Below, piece after piece: positions 57,031 to 64,000 of a stretch of DNA of 64,000 nt; the stretch's first letter is position 1; each line of letters starts with the position of its first letter. Position numbers and translations under genes: made by a program. Location: contig CAKTNW010000009.1 in NCBI GenBank assembly GCA_934589145.1, forward strand, positions 1 through 64,000, given 5' to 3'. Under the pieces are notes generated by a model, which ran no database searches, was not told where the DNA came from, and was given only the letters and a program-made list of their open reading frames with translations. The DNA comes from an uncultured Oscillospiraceae bacterium. GTDB taxonomy: Bacteria; Bacillota; Clostridia; Oscillospirales; Oscillospiraceae.

Positions 57031-59181
57031 TTACATGATCTTCTCGCCGGCGGCTTCCTTGGCGGCGATCTCCTTCATGGCGTCCTTGTGAGACAGGTTC
57101 CAGCGGCCCTTCTCGTCGATCTCCATGAACTTGACCCACATCATGTCGCCCACCTTGCAGGCATCCTCCACCTTCTCGATGCGCTTGTCGGCCAGCTTGG
57201 AGATGTGCACCAGACCGTCCTTACCGGGAGCGATCTCCACGAAGGCACCGAAGGTCATCAGGCGCACGACGCGGCCGTAGTACAGCTTGCCCACCTCGGG
57301 CACGAACACGATGTCGTCGATGAACTTCTTGGCCTTGTCGCAGCTCTCCGCGTCGGGGGAGGCGATGTGAATGGTACCGTCGTCGTCGATGTCCACCTTG
57401 GCGCCGGACTCGGCCACGATCTTCTGGATCACGCTGCCGCCCTTGCCGATGACCTCGCGGATGCGGTCGGGATCAATGTGCATGGTGATCATCTTGGGGG
57501 CGTACTTGCTGACCTCGGGGCGAGGCTCGCTGATGACGGGCAGCATCACCTGATCCAGGATCTGGCAGCGGGCGTCATAGGTGATATCCAGCGCGTTGCG
57601 GATGATCTCCATGGTCAGACCGTCGTTCTTCAGATCCATCTGGATGGCGGTGATACCCTTCTTGGTGCCGGCCACCTTGAAGTCCATCTCGCCGTGGAAG
57701 TCCTCCACGCCCTGGATGTCGATGAAGGTGGTGAAGCCGCCCTCGTCGTCCTGGATCAGGCCGCAGGAGATACCGGCAACAGGCGCGGAAATGGGCACAC
57801 CGGCGTCCATCAGGGCCAGCGTGGAGCCGCAGATGGAGCCCTGGGAGGTGGAGCCGTTGGAGCTGACCACCTCAGACACCACGCGGATGGCGTAGGGGAA
57901 CTCCTCCACGGGAGGGATCACGGGCAGCAGGGCACGCTCGGCCAGCGCGCCGTGGCCGATCTCGCGGCGGCCGGGGCTGCGGGCGGGCTTGGCCTCGCCT
58001 ACGGAGTAGCCGGGGAAGTTGTAGTGGTGCATATAGCGCTTCTCGGTCTCTTCCCAGATGGTGTCCAGCTTCTGGTTGGCGGACAGGGTATCCAGGGTGC
58101 AGACGCTCAGCACCTGGGTCTGGCCGCGGGTGAACAGGCCGGAACCGTGAACGCGGGGCAGCACGCCCACCTCGGCGTCCAGAGGACGGATCTCGTTCTT
58201 CTGGCGGCCATCCACACGGTGGCCCTCCAGCAGCCATGCCTTGACAATCTTCTTCTGGAACTTATAGGTGATCTCGTCCAGGTACTGATCCATGTTGGGA
58301 TAGTCCTCCAGGAACAGCTCGTGCCACTTCTCGATCAGCTGGTTCCAGCGGGCCTCGCGGACGTTCTTGTCGTCGGTATCCATGGCGGCCTTGGCGTCGT
58401 CCATGGTGGCGCTTACGATCTTGTCGAACAGCTCCTGATCGAAGTCGGCGTGGGGATAGTCGAACTTGGGCTTGCCGATCTCGGCCACCATCTGGTTGAT
58501 GAGGGCGATCTGCTTCTGGTTCTCCTCGTGGGCCATCTTGATGGCCTCGAACATGGTGTCGTTGGTGACCTGGTTGGCGCCCGCCTCGATCATGACCACC
58601 TTCTTGCCGGTGGAGACCACGGTCACGTCCAGATCGGAGACCTTGCGCTGCTCGCTGTCGGGGTTCAGCACTAGCTTGCCGTCCACCAGACCAACCTTCA
58701 GGGCGCCCACGGGGCCGTTCCAGGGGATGTCGGAGATGGCCAGCGCGGCGGAGGTGCCGATCAGGGCGGCGATCTCGGGAGAGCAGTCGTGATCCACGGC
58801 CATGACGGTGCACATCACGGACACGTCATTGCGGAAGTCGTAGGGGAACAGGGGGCGGATGGGGCGGTCGATGACGCGGGAGGTCAGGATGCCCTTCTCG
58901 CCGGGACGGCCCTCGCGGCGGTTGAAGCTGCCGGGGATGCGGCCCACGGAGTACATCTTCTCCTCAAAGTCCACGCTCAGAGGGAAGAAGTCGATACCGT
59001 CGCGGGGACGGGCGGAGGCGGTGACGCAGCACAGCACGCGGGTGTCGCCGTAGCCCACCATGACGGCGGCGTTGGCCAGCTCAGCCAGCTTGCCCACTTC
59101 CAGGGTCAGGGGACGGCCGGCCAGATCCATGGTGTACTTGTGGTACTGGGGGAATTGGCGATGGGTGATAATAGTCGACAT
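57031..59181 (-). CDS. pnp: Polynucleotide phosphorylase
   Basis: A 716-residue PNPase, a phosphate-dependent 3'-5' exoribonuclease and degradosome component. Two RNase PH-like domains (about 15-240 and 320-555) with FNRREGRPGEKGILTSRVID and the catalytic-domain motif SNGSTSQGSICGSTLALMDA are joined by a helical linker; a KH domain (IREVIGKGGSVIQKIVAESG, near 565) and an S1 domain (GKLYYGRVVRLMTFGAFVEI, near 630) end the protein. Length is normal. It follows rpsO on the same strand with an attenuating hairpin between, the common rpsO-pnp order. AAAAAGGAG precedes the ATG. Confidence 0.98.
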   Translation of the reverse strand: MSTIITHRQFPQYHKYTMDLAGRPLTLEVGKLAELANAAVMVGYGDTRVLCCVTASARPRDGIDFFPLSVDFEEKMYSVGRIPGSFNRREGRPGEKGILTSRVIDRPIRPLFPYDFRNDVSVMCTVMAVDHDCSPEIAALIGTSAALAISDIPWNGPVGALKVGLVDGKLVLNPDSEQRKVSDLDVTVVSTGKKVVMIEAGANQVTNDTMFEAIKMAHEENQKQIALINQMVAEIGKPKFDYPHADFDQELFDKIVSATMDDAKAAMDTDDKNVREARWNQLIEKWHELFLEDYPNMDQYLDEITYKFQKKIVKAWLLEGHRVDGRQKNEIRPLDAEVGVLPRVHGSGLFTRGQTQVLSVCTLDTLSANQKLDTIWEETEKRYMHHYNFPGYSVGEAKPARSPGRREIGHGALAERALLPVIPPVEEFPYAIRVVSEVVSSNGSTSQGSICGSTLALMDAGVPISAPVAGISCGLIQDDEGGFTTFIDIQGVEDFHGEMDFKVAGTKKGITAIQMDLKNDGLTMEIIRNALDITYDARCQILDQVMLPVISEPRPEVSKYAPKMITMHIDPDRIREVIGKGGSVIQKIVAESGAKVDIDDDGTIHIASPDAESCDKAKKFIDDIVFVPEVGKLYYGRVVRLMTFGAFVEIAPGKDGLVHISKLADKRIEKVEDACKVGDMMWVKFMEIDEKGRWNLSHKDAMKEIAAKEAAGEKIM

Positions 59182-59328
59182 GTCGTTTCTCCTTTTTGTA
59201 GAAATATGGCCTCGCCATCCATGCCGCCACCACCGTTTAGCACTTGAAAACGCCCCGAAATTCGCCGTTTCGGCACATTTTCAACTGCTAAAGGCCAGTC
59301 TTGGCACAGACGGCAAAACGTGAAAGAA

Positions 59329-59355
59329 GGGTGATGCGCGTGCGCACATCACCCT
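59329..59355 (-). terminator. rpsO-pnp intercistronic hairpin
   Basis: AGGGTGATG...CATCACCCT with an 8-base GC core, 12 bases after the rpsO stop; T-rich CTTCTTTC follows on the minus strand. It probably terminates part of the rpsO transcripts and lets the rest continue to pnp. Confidence 0.65.
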
Positions 59356-59366
59356 GTTTCAACAAA

Positions 59367-59633
59367 TTACTTACGCAGACCCAGCTTGGCGATCAGGGCA
59401 CGATAACGCTCGATGTCCTTCTTGGCCAGGTAGTCCAGCAGACGGCGGCGCTTACCGATCATCATCTGCATACCGCGGCGGCTGTGGAAGTCATGGGGAT
59501 GCACCTTCAGGTGAGCGGTCAGCTGGTTGATCCGCTCGGTCAGAATGGCGACCTGCACCTCGGGGGAGCCGGTGTCGGTAGCGTGGGTGCGATTGTTCTC
59601 GATAATCGCGGTCTTCTGGTCTTTCAGCATCAT
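59367..59633 (-). CDS. rpsO: 30S ribosomal protein S15
   Basis: An 88-residue S15 that binds 16S rRNA helices 20-22 early in 30S assembly. Characteristic motifs: [20 protein letters not shown] (about 18-37), [20 protein letters not shown] and [20 protein letters not shown]. Two adjacent ATGs (59633, 59630) are possible; AAAGGTGG lies about 10 bases upstream. An upstream in-frame extension exists but lacks family similarity. Confidence 0.98.
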   Translation of the reverse strand: MMLKDQKTAIIENNRTHATDTGSPEVQVAILTERINQLTAHLKVHPHDFHSRRGMQMMIGKRRRLLDYLAKKDIERYRALIAKLGLRK

Positions 59634-59746
59634 GGTTGTATATCCACCTTTCTTGAATTTTGCCGCGCCGCTGCGTCGTGGGACAGGTGAATGATCCGCA
59701 TAACGAAGCCGGACGGCCATAATCATACACATTAACGTGCCTAAAT

Positions 59747-59775
59747 AGGATACCACAGAAAATCAAGCTTGTAAA
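59747..59775 (-). promoter_or_regulatory. rpsO promoter
   Basis: Minus strand TTTACA (59770-59775), 17-bp spacer, TATCCT (59747-59752), giving a leader of about 105 bases, long enough for the S15 autoregulatory structures known in other bacteria. Confidence 0.55.
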
Positions 59776-59796
59776 GCATTATTTTGCGGGATTTTA

Positions 59797-60250
59797 GATG
59801 TTTCGCTCTGCGGAGCGAGTCACTTTTGGTCACTGTCCCAAAAGTGACCAAAAAGACAGCCAGCGCCCCGAAGGAAGTCCCCTTGGGGGAAAACCCAGGT
59901 TTCTGGACTTCCTGCACGCTGTTGTTCTTGCAAATCTGAGACACCATACCGCGCGTTTACAGAACAGGGCGGTTGTCGTTACATATGACGAATCGACTTT
60001 CTTCTTGCGCCGCTGCCGCTGACGTTATTAACGGTAGAACTTATTGCGTTGTTCGGCATAGGCATCAGCGGCAGCGACGCTGGAGCAGAGACGATTCGAT
60101 GATGAAACGGAAAAAAATTCTGCGTAAACGTGTGGTAGATACTCACAGTTTTGTATGCGGCATAGCGCGTTGAGGAAATGCAAAAACGCAGTTTTTGCTG
60201 GCGTTCTTTCCCCCTTTCTTTCGCTATTGAAAGAAAGGGGCCGCCGGAGG
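59797..60250 (-). repeat. Interspersed non-coding repeat family A, copy 5 (reverse orientation)
   Basis: Same element as at 3477, 17745 and 20160 but mostly inverted. On the minus strand the order is CCCTTTCTTTCAATAGCGAA (hairpin with 60208-60242), the GC arm with GCGTCGCTGCCGCTGATGCC (near 60065), GAACAACGCAATAAGTTCTA, CAGCGGCAGCGGCGCAAGAA, AAAGTCGATTCGTCATATG. The far end, at 59797-59860, has hairpin GTCACTTTTGG...CCAAAAGTGAC. Non-coding, between rpsO and a ferredoxin gene. A poorly conserved stretch at 59870-59940 (CCCCGAAGGAAGTCCCCTTG) differs from other copies. Confidence 0.8.
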
Positions 60251-60263
60251 CTAAAACATATAG

Positions 60264-60297
60264 AAAGTATCCCACGGCAGTGCCGTGGGATACTTTG
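60264..60297 (-). terminator. Terminator of the small ferredoxin gene
   Basis: AAAGTATCCCACGGCA-G-TGCCGTGGGATACTTT, 15-bp perfect stem directly after the stop at 60301. Confidence 0.85.
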
Positions 60298-60300
60298 GTT

Positions 60301-60492
60301 TTATCCCCGGATCTCGATGGCGCCGGTGGGACAGCTGTCGGCAGCCTCCTGGGCCGTCAGACGGCATTCCTCCGGCACGGGCTCAGTGATGGCTCGGGCA
60401 GGCGCGCCGTCGTCCAGCGAGAATACCTCCGGACAGATGCTGGGGCACAGTCCGCACTGGATGCAGGCCTTCTGATTGACATTTGCGTACAT
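60301..60492 (-). CDS. Single-cluster [4Fe-4S] ferredoxin
   Basis: A 63-residue ferredoxin: CIQCGLCPSICPEVF supplies three cluster ligands (CxxCxxC plus the following Cys-Pro), and ADSCPTGAI near the C-terminus the fourth. The middle is acidic. It is of the Clostridia/Thermotoga type with one cluster and would shuttle low-potential electrons. The ATG at 60492 has AAAGGAGTG 7 bases upstream. It is downstream of the DJ-1/PfpI gene on the same strand with a 59-base gap. Confidence 0.9.
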   Translation of the reverse strand: MYANVNQKACIQCGLCPSICPEVFSLDDGAPARAITEPVPEECRLTAQEAADSCPTGAIEIRG

Positions 60493-60551
60493 AGCAGCAC
60501 ACTCCTTTATCAAGTATGGAATGGCTGCATTATGCCCGCCGTGGCGGGATA

Positions 60552-61085
60552 TTATTCCGGGAAAACAGAGGGTGCGCCCTTCCAGAAGGCCAGCGTCTCC
60601 GCCAGATCCTGCTCATCGGCAAACAGGGCCAGCGCCTTTGCCACGGCGATGGCGAAATCCACATAAGCGTTGGCTCGGGCGGTGATCACCGGCCCGTCCG
60701 CCACCAGATCCTCCGGCCGGGAGTGGGTGGATGCCGCACCCTCCAGCACACCGGCCATCTCCAGTACGTCCACACCGGCGCAGATCCCGGCCATGACCGT
60801 CCCCTGCCGCCGCAGCCGTCCCAGCAGCGCCAGCACCTCCGGCGTGGCCGCCCGGTGGGCAAAGGCGGCGGTAAAGCCGCCGGGCACCACCATGCAGCGG
60901 ATGTCGCCCTCCGCCGCGTCGCCCAGGGCGCCGTCGGGCGTTACCCGGATGCCCTCTGCCGAGGTGATAGCCGCGCCGTCCGCGGACAGCAGCACTGCGT
61001 CGCACCCGGCGCACCGCATGAAGTAGCGCAGTACCATCAGCTCATACAGGCAGCACTGGTCATAGATGAAAAATACGTCCTTCAC
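60552..61085 (-). CDS. DJ-1/PfpI-family protein
   Basis: A 177-residue protein of the DJ-1/PfpI superfamily. The nucleophile elbow AGICAGVDVLEMAGVLEGAA holds Cys102, and EGDIRCMVVPGGF supplies the preceding strand and oxyanion Gly. Members act as glyoxalase-like deglycases, redox sensors, chaperones or isonitrile hydratases; the substrate cannot be told here. Start is GTG at 61085 with AAGGAGG 8 bases before. It lies 12 bases after the S24 repressor gene, so it may share its transcript and be controlled by it. Confidence 0.87.
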   Translation of the reverse strand: MKDVFFIYDQCCLYELMVLRYFMRCAGCDAVLLSADGAAITSAEGIRVTPDGALGDAAEGDIRCMVVPGGFTAAFAHRAATPEVLALLGRLRRQGTVMAGICAGVDVLEMAGVLEGAASTHSRPEDLVADGPVITARANAYVDFAIAVAKALALFADEQDLAETLAFWKGAPSVFPE

Positions 61086-61097
61086 GGAAAAACCTCC

Positions 61098-61841
61098 TTA
61101 CTCCGGCAGGGGCAGGCCGTGCATCATCACCCGGCCAAAGCAGGTGAGGCTGCGGCCGCTGCCCCGGTGGAACACCACGTCCATATCGGCGCGCTTCCGG
61201 TTCAGGGAGAAGAGATACACCATGCCCAGCGGGTCGCGGTAGTACTGCTTGCACAGCATGTCGCCGTCCACGCAGAAGATGCCCACGTCGCCGTTTTTCA
61301 GCGGGTCGTGGTTCACATAGACCACCGACCCGTCGGCGATCCACGGGGCCATAGAGTCGCCCTGGATCCGCACCGCCAGCTCCGCCCCGGCGGGCACGTC
61401 GCCGGTGACGGGGATCAGGTCATAGTCCTCCTGGAATACCGGCGCGGCAAAGCCCGCGGCGGCGGGGGAGGCGTACAGAGGGATGGTGCGGACGCTGTCC
61501 GACGGCGCGTCCTGCTGCCATGTCTCCTGCATCTCCGCCAGACCGTCCAGCACGGCGTGTACCATCTGCCGCCCCGGCAGGGGCAGGCCCCGGTATTTCT
61601 CCACCATCCGCCGCTCCTCGTCCGAGTAGACGAAGGTGTGGCGGAACGTGTCACGGTACAGGTAGTTGGGATCCACCTGAAGGGCATCAAACAGCCGCAG
61701 CAGCACGTCCTCCTTGGGGGTGCTGACGCCGGTCTCATAGTTGCCGATGGCGCTGCGGCTGACGCCCAGCTTCTCCGCCAGGGTGTCCCGGCTCATGCCC
61801 AGCTCTTCCCGCCGCCTGCGCAGTTGTTCACCAAAGCTCAT
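61098..61841 (-). CDS. LexA-like repressor (XRE domain + S24 peptidase)
   Basis: A 247-residue phage-type repressor: N-terminal XRE helix-turn-helix (MSRDTLAEKLGVSRSAIGNY, about 22-41) and a C-terminal S24 domain with RIQGDSMAPW carrying the catalytic Ser (about 164) and LCKQYYRDP with the general-base Lys (about 199). A possible self-cleavage site lies in ASPAAAGF. Such proteins undergo RecA-stimulated autocleavage to switch on stress or prophage genes. GAGGGA precedes the ATG at 61841. Four ACAAGAAWCTTGT palindromes upstream are its probable operators. Confidence 0.92.
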   Translation of the reverse strand: MSFGEQLRRRREELGMSRDTLAEKLGVSRSAIGNYETGVSTPKEDVLLRLFDALQVDPNYLYRDTFRHTFVYSDEERRMVEKYRGLPLPGRQMVHAVLDGLAEMQETWQQDAPSDSVRTIPLYASPAAAGFAAPVFQEDYDLIPVTGDVPAGAELAVRIQGDSMAPWIADGSVVYVNHDPLKNGDVGIFCVDGDMLCKQYYRDPLGMVYLFSLNRKRADMDVVFHRGSGRSLTCFGRVMMHGLPLPE

Positions 61842-61855
61842 AGAATCCCTCCGAA

Positions 61856-61993
61856 ACAAGAATCTTGTTTTCTTAAGCCTATTTTACTGGGATTGCCGGG
61901 ATATGTCAAGGAGAAAAAACAAGAAACTTGTTAAAACGGTCTTGACACAACAAGAATCTTGTGATATTGTAGAGACAATCACAAGATTCTTGT
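61856..61993. promoter_or_regulatory. Divergent operator/promoter region with four 13-bp palindromes
   Basis: ACAAGAATCTTGT at 61856-61868, ACAAGAAACTTGT at 61919-61931, ACAAGAATCTTGT at 61950-61962 and ACAAGATTCTTGT at 61981-61993. The leftward promoter of the repressor is TTGACA (61904-61909, minus) - 17 bp - TAAAAT (61881-61886); a rightward promoter TTGACA (61943-61948) - 16 bp - TATTGT (61965-61970) has palindromes in its spacer and after its start. Rightward there is no plus-strand gene, only the antisense of the four-helix protein gene. Confidence 0.88.
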
Positions 61994-62023
61994 GCGCGCA
62001 AGAGGAGGAAAGGAGGGGGAGGG

Positions 62024-62051
62024 GAAAAAAGAAAACCGCCCGGAGGCGGTC
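62024..62051 (-). terminator. Terminator of the four-helix protein gene
   Basis: Minus strand GACCGCC-TCC-GGGCGGTTTTCTTTTTT just after the stop at 62056. Confidence 0.85.
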
Positions 62052-62055
62052 GTGG

Positions 62056-62400
62056 TCAGCGGCTCTTGGCGGTATTCAGCGAGGCGATGAGGAGACGCTT
62101 GATTTCCTCAGCCAGAGAGAGGAGGGAATCAAAATCGTATTCTATCAAGCGGGTGCGTTTCAGCAGAGTGAGCCAGTAAATGCTCTCACCCGTTTCCTTC
62201 AATGCAATATGCAGCTTAGAGATAAAATCAGCTTTGCTGTTTCCGTAGATTGCCTCATTAATGTTGGCACCGATGGAGGTGGCAGAGCGAAGAAGTTGTT
62301 TGGCGATGGTGGTGTCTTTTTTTGCTTTAGAAAATACCTCATAAAACAGGACGATCTGCGTTGCGAAGTCCAGAGATTTCTCTAAAAGAGGGCTGGCCAT
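62056..62400 (-). CDS. Four-helix-bundle protein (23S rRNA IVP family)
   Basis: A 114-residue helical protein matching the four-helix-bundle family first noted in intervening sequences of 23S rRNA (TIGR02436/PF05635). Motifs: LLRSATSIGANINEAIYGNS (about 36-55), DFISKLHIALKETGESIYWL (about 58-77) and LAEEIKRLLIASLN. It is less GC-rich than its surroundings and stands alone outside any rRNA gene, as many clostridial members do. Function is unknown; a host-recruited element is often assumed. The start has a GAGGTGATTC site. Confidence 0.9.
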   Translation of the reverse strand: MASPLLEKSLDFATQIVLFYEVFSKAKKDTTIAKQLLRSATSIGANINEAIYGNSKADFISKLHIALKETGESIYWLTLLKRTRLIEYDFDSLLSLAEEIKRLLIASLNTAKSR

Positions 62401-62556
62401 TATGAATCACCTCAAAATAAGTATATCAGAAAGGCTGCTGTACTTCAATGCTAACGCTCTTCACTTTTCTCTCTTATCTTTTCACTGGAAAAAGTCGCAG
62501 CAGAAAGAGAAAAGAGAAGAGAGAAGAGAGAAAAACGAAGAGAGAAAAGGACAAAA

Positions 62557-62590
62557 AGAAAAAAGCCACACTTCGTGCGACTTTTTCTTT
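62557..62590 (-). terminator. Terminator of the tRNA unit
   Basis: Minus strand AAAAGTCGCAC-GAA-GTGTGGCTTTTTT downstream of tRNA-Tyr. The plus-strand stretch from about 62499 to 62562 is nearly pure purine (GA-rich). Confidence 0.75.
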
Positions 62591-62592
62591 TT

Positions 62593-62677
62593 GGTGGGGG
62601 ATGGTGGATTCGAACCACCGAAGGCGTTGCCAGCAGATTTACAGTCTGTCCCCTTTGGCCACTCGGGAAATCCCCCA
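62593..62677 (-). tRNA. tRNA-Tyr (GTA)
   Basis: An 85-base tRNA with long variable arm: acceptor GGGGGAT...ATCCCCC, D-arm region CCGAGTGGCCAAAGGGG, anticodon loop CTGTAAA with GTA (complement at 62641-62643), class II variable arm TGGCAACGCCTTCG, T-arm GGTGGTTCGAATCCACC, and a genomically encoded CCA. The long variable arm and GTA anticodon identify bacterial tRNA-Tyr. Confidence 0.97.
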
Positions 62678-62686
62678 TATGAAATT

Positions 62687-62761
62687 GGAGCTGGTGGACG
62701 GATTCGAACCCCCGACCTGCTGATTACAAATCAGCTGCTCTGCCAGCTGAGCTACACCAGC
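62687..62761 (-). tRNA. tRNA-Thr (TGT)
   Basis: A 75-base tRNA including CCA: acceptor GCTGGTG...CACCAGC, D-arm AGCTCAGCTGGCAGAGC, anticodon stem-loop CTGATTTGTAATCAG with TGT, T-arm GGGGGTTCGAATCCGTC. It is 9 bases upstream of tRNA-Tyr on the same strand and presumably co-transcribed. Confidence 0.97.
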
Positions 62762-62881
62762 ATGCTACCAGCGAAGATTATATTAGCAGAAGTCGCTTTA
62801 TTTGTCAACAAAAACTTTCACAAAATGATGGAGAAAAATCACGTTTTTTTACGCACATCTACCGAAGAAAGGGAGGAACAC

Positions 62882-63115
62882 ATGACACTTTTGGAATTAT
62901 CTCGGGAATACGCCTATTCGGCGGAGCTGATCGCCCGGCGCATGGCCCAGCTGCGGCAGGCCGAGCGCCAGGCGGAGGACGAGGCGTCCCGCTTTGCCCT
63001 GCACCGCCGGATCCTGGATCTGGATCCCATGCTGCGGCAATGTCGCCAGATCTGCCGTCTGACGGCCCACTATTACGACAGGAGCTATCACAAGGATGAA
63101 AGAATCAGTCTTTGA
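62882..63115 (+). CDS. Small helical protein upstream of a sigma-like gene
   Basis: A 77-residue protein, almost wholly helical and rich in Arg, Glu and Gln (ELSREYAYSAELIARRMAQL; RQAERQAEDEASRFALHRRI). I do not recognise a domain. GGGAGGAACAC precedes the ATG. It overlaps the following sigma-like gene by 20 bases, so the two are co-translated; it may be a partner or regulator of that protein. Confidence 0.72.
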   Translation: MTLLELSREYAYSAELIARRMAQLRQAERQAEDEASRFALHRRILDLDPMLRQCRQICRLTAHYYDRSYHKDERISL

Positions 63116-63368
63116 TTACGTCCAGCTGGCCGGATGGCGGCAGGGGGATGGGGACAACAGCGAGCGCCTGCGCCGTCTGCGCCGCCGCCTGCCCGACGCC
63201 ATGGCCGAGCTGACGCCCCGGCAGCGGCAGATGATCCGCATGCAGTTTCAGGAGAACATGACCGTCACCCAGATCGCCCAGCAACTGGGGGTCAACAAAT
63301 CCACGGTGTCCCGCTGTCTGCGCCGGGCGCGCCGGACGCTGCATGACCGGCTGCGTTTCACGCTATGA
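63096..63368 (+). CDS. Sigma-70 region 4-only DNA-binding protein
   Basis: A 90-residue protein whose second half is a sigma-70 region 4 helix-turn-helix: AELTPRQRQMIRMQFQENMT (about 38-57) then VTQIAQQLGVNKSTVSRCLR (about 56-75) and RARRTLHDRL. There is no region 2, so it cannot by itself melt promoter DNA; it may act as an auxiliary regulator like other small sigma-like proteins of Oscillospiraceae. CACAAGGATG holds its start. It is coupled to the 77-residue gene upstream. Confidence 0.82.
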   Translation: MKESVFDYVQLAGWRQGDGDNSERLRRLRRRLPDAMAELTPRQRQMIRMQFQENMTVTQIAQQLGVNKSTVSRCLRRARRTLHDRLRFTL

Positions 63369-63387
63369 AACCGAGGAGGGGAAAGCC

Positions 63388-63416
63388 TTGACAAGCCCAG
63401 GGGGATATATTATAAT
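63388..63416 (+). promoter_or_regulatory. Consensus promoter P1 for the YitT-family gene
   Basis: TTGACA (63388-63393), 17-bp spacer, TATAAT (63411-63416): a perfect match to both consensus hexamers, 125 bases before the start codon. Confidence 0.85.
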
Positions 63417-63452
63417 CGCCTCGCCTATCGCCCCGCGGATCTGCCGGGCCGG

Positions 63453-63481
63453 TTGACATAGACATGTGATTCTTATACAAT
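63453..63481 (+). promoter_or_regulatory. Promoter P2 for the YitT-family gene
   Basis: TTGACA (63453-63458), 17-bp spacer, TACAAT (63476-63481), 60 bases before the start codon. Two strong tandem promoters suggest high or dual expression. Confidence 0.7.
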
Positions 63482-63540
63482 ATACATAATAACATAATAA
63501 CATACATCGTCAAAAGACAGAGAAAGCGAGGTTCTCGCAT

Positions 63541-64000
63541 ATGTTGCAAAAGGTACAACAGAACAAATGGCTGCGGTTGGGAACGGGCGTGCTGGGCGGC
63601 ATCCTGCTGGCGGTCAGCATCAACCTGTTTGTTGTTCCCCAGGGGCTCTACAGCGGCGGCCTGTACGGCCTGTGTCAGGTGATCCGCACCCTGGCGGTGG
63701 AGCATCTGGGACTGAAGTCCCCCATCGACCTGGCCGGTGTGCTGTACCTGCTGGTGAACCTGCCGCTGATCTGGCTGGCCTGGCGCACTCTGGGCCGGGG
63801 CTTCGTCATCCGCATGACGGTGGTGACGGTCATCAACTCCATCGCCCTGGCGGTGATCCCGTCGCCCGCCGCCCCCGTCATCGCCGATAAGCTGACCTCC
63901 TGCCTGGTGGCCGGCATCCTCAGCGGCTTCTCCGGCGGCCTGATTTTGACCTGCGGCTGCTCCACCGGTGGGCTGGACGTGCTGGGCCTGTATCTCAGCA
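63541..64000 (+). CDS. YitT-family membrane protein, N-terminal part
   Basis: The first 153 codons of a YitT/DUF161-type membrane protein, cut by the window edge. It starts MLQKVQQNKWLRLGTGVLGG with a first helix (about 12-32), followed by NLFVVPQGLYSGGLYGLCQV, a second helix group (about 65-85), a third (90-110) and the family motif GILSGFSGGLILTCGCSTGG with LDVLGLYLS. YitT proteins have a membrane part and a C-terminal DUF2179 domain; their transport substrate is not known. GAAAGCGAGG precedes the ATG, and two strong promoters drive it. Confidence 0.85.
   Translation, partial: MLQKVQQNKWLRLGTGVLGGILLAVSINLFVVPQGLYSGGLYGLCQVIRTLAVEHLGLKSPIDLAGVLYLLVNLPLIWLAWRTLGRGFVIRMTVVTVINSIALAVIPSPAAPVIADKLTSCLVAGILSGFSGGLILTCGCSTGGLDVLGLYLS

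Noticed and set aside
62402..62592. Open frame through the purine-rich stretch before tRNA-Tyr
   Set aside because: It continues through both tRNA genes in antisense; composition is Lys/Glu/Arg repeats from GA-rich DNA.

Overview
The window reads as chromosome of a GC-rich, endospore-forming Clostridia member, most like the gut Oscillospiraceae (Oscillibacter, Lawsonibacter, Dysosmobacter or Flavonifractor relatives). The grounds are high GC, strong AGGAGG ribosome binding sites, a SpoVAC gene, DnaD/DnaI-type replication proteins, ZapA, long-form HPF, many radical-SAM and ferredoxin proteins, and short palindromic repeats in most large gaps. I saw no insertion sequence, complete prophage or CRISPR array.

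Layout. 1-6.9 kb: maf (partial), dut, a U32 peptidase-family gene and zapA on the minus strand, then dnaD, a DnaI/DnaC-type helicase loader and a ParB/Noc protein on the plus strand. 7-10 kb: small regulatory genes (zinc-ribbon membrane protein, ribbon-helix-helix and XRE proteins, PadR with a HAAS/DUF1700 membrane protein), many ending in near-identical terminators. 10-21.1 kb, minus strand: FAD oxidoreductase, prmA, mnmE, an ECF sigma factor with a membrane partner, an unknown conserved-looking gene, two radical-SAM genes, tdk, mutY and spoVAC. 21.2-26.9 kb, plus strand: ferredoxin, hemW and a long RND transporter.

27.1-51.7 kb is the most distinctive part: a cobalamin (B12) locus. A strong promoter, a cobalamin-riboswitch-like leader and two tandem terminators precede an operon coding for a secreted DUF4430 (transcobalamin beta-domain-like) protein, a membrane-anchored alpha/alpha-toroid protein (the fold of the transcobalamin/intrinsic-factor alpha domain), a MoxR ATPase, a DUF58 protein, a transglutaminase-like membrane protein lacking the catalytic cysteine, and a 2094-residue secreted protein with PQQ-like propeller, two dockerin modules and a DUF4430-like end. 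A second, more canonical cobalamin riboswitch precedes a 1540-residue cell-wall protein and a DUF4430 lipoprotein. After a terminator comes the nucleotide-loop assembly operon: a TIM-barrel gene, cobT, a cobU-like gene, cobS, a short second cobU-like gene and a phosphatase, running into yqeC. My reading is surface capture of corrinoids when B12 is scarce, coupled to corrinoid completion in the cytoplasm.

51.8-54.1 kb continues the molybdenum-hydroxylase maturation theme begun by yqeC (methyltransferase, xdhC, NTPase), with no hydroxylase in view. 54-64 kb holds a LysR regulator, hpf, a second ribbon-helix-helix/XRE cluster that resembles the one at 7.6-8.1 kb, pnp and rpsO, a ferredoxin, a DJ-1/PfpI protein, a LexA-like S24 repressor with four operator palindromes, a 23S-IVP-type four-helix protein, tRNA-Tyr and tRNA-Thr, a region-4-only sigma-like protein and the start of a YitT-family gene.

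Five copies of a 250-490 bp non-coding repeat, built from nested inverted repeats, occupy most of the large gaps (0.66, 3.5, 17.7, 20.2 and 59.8 kb). I do not recognise this family.
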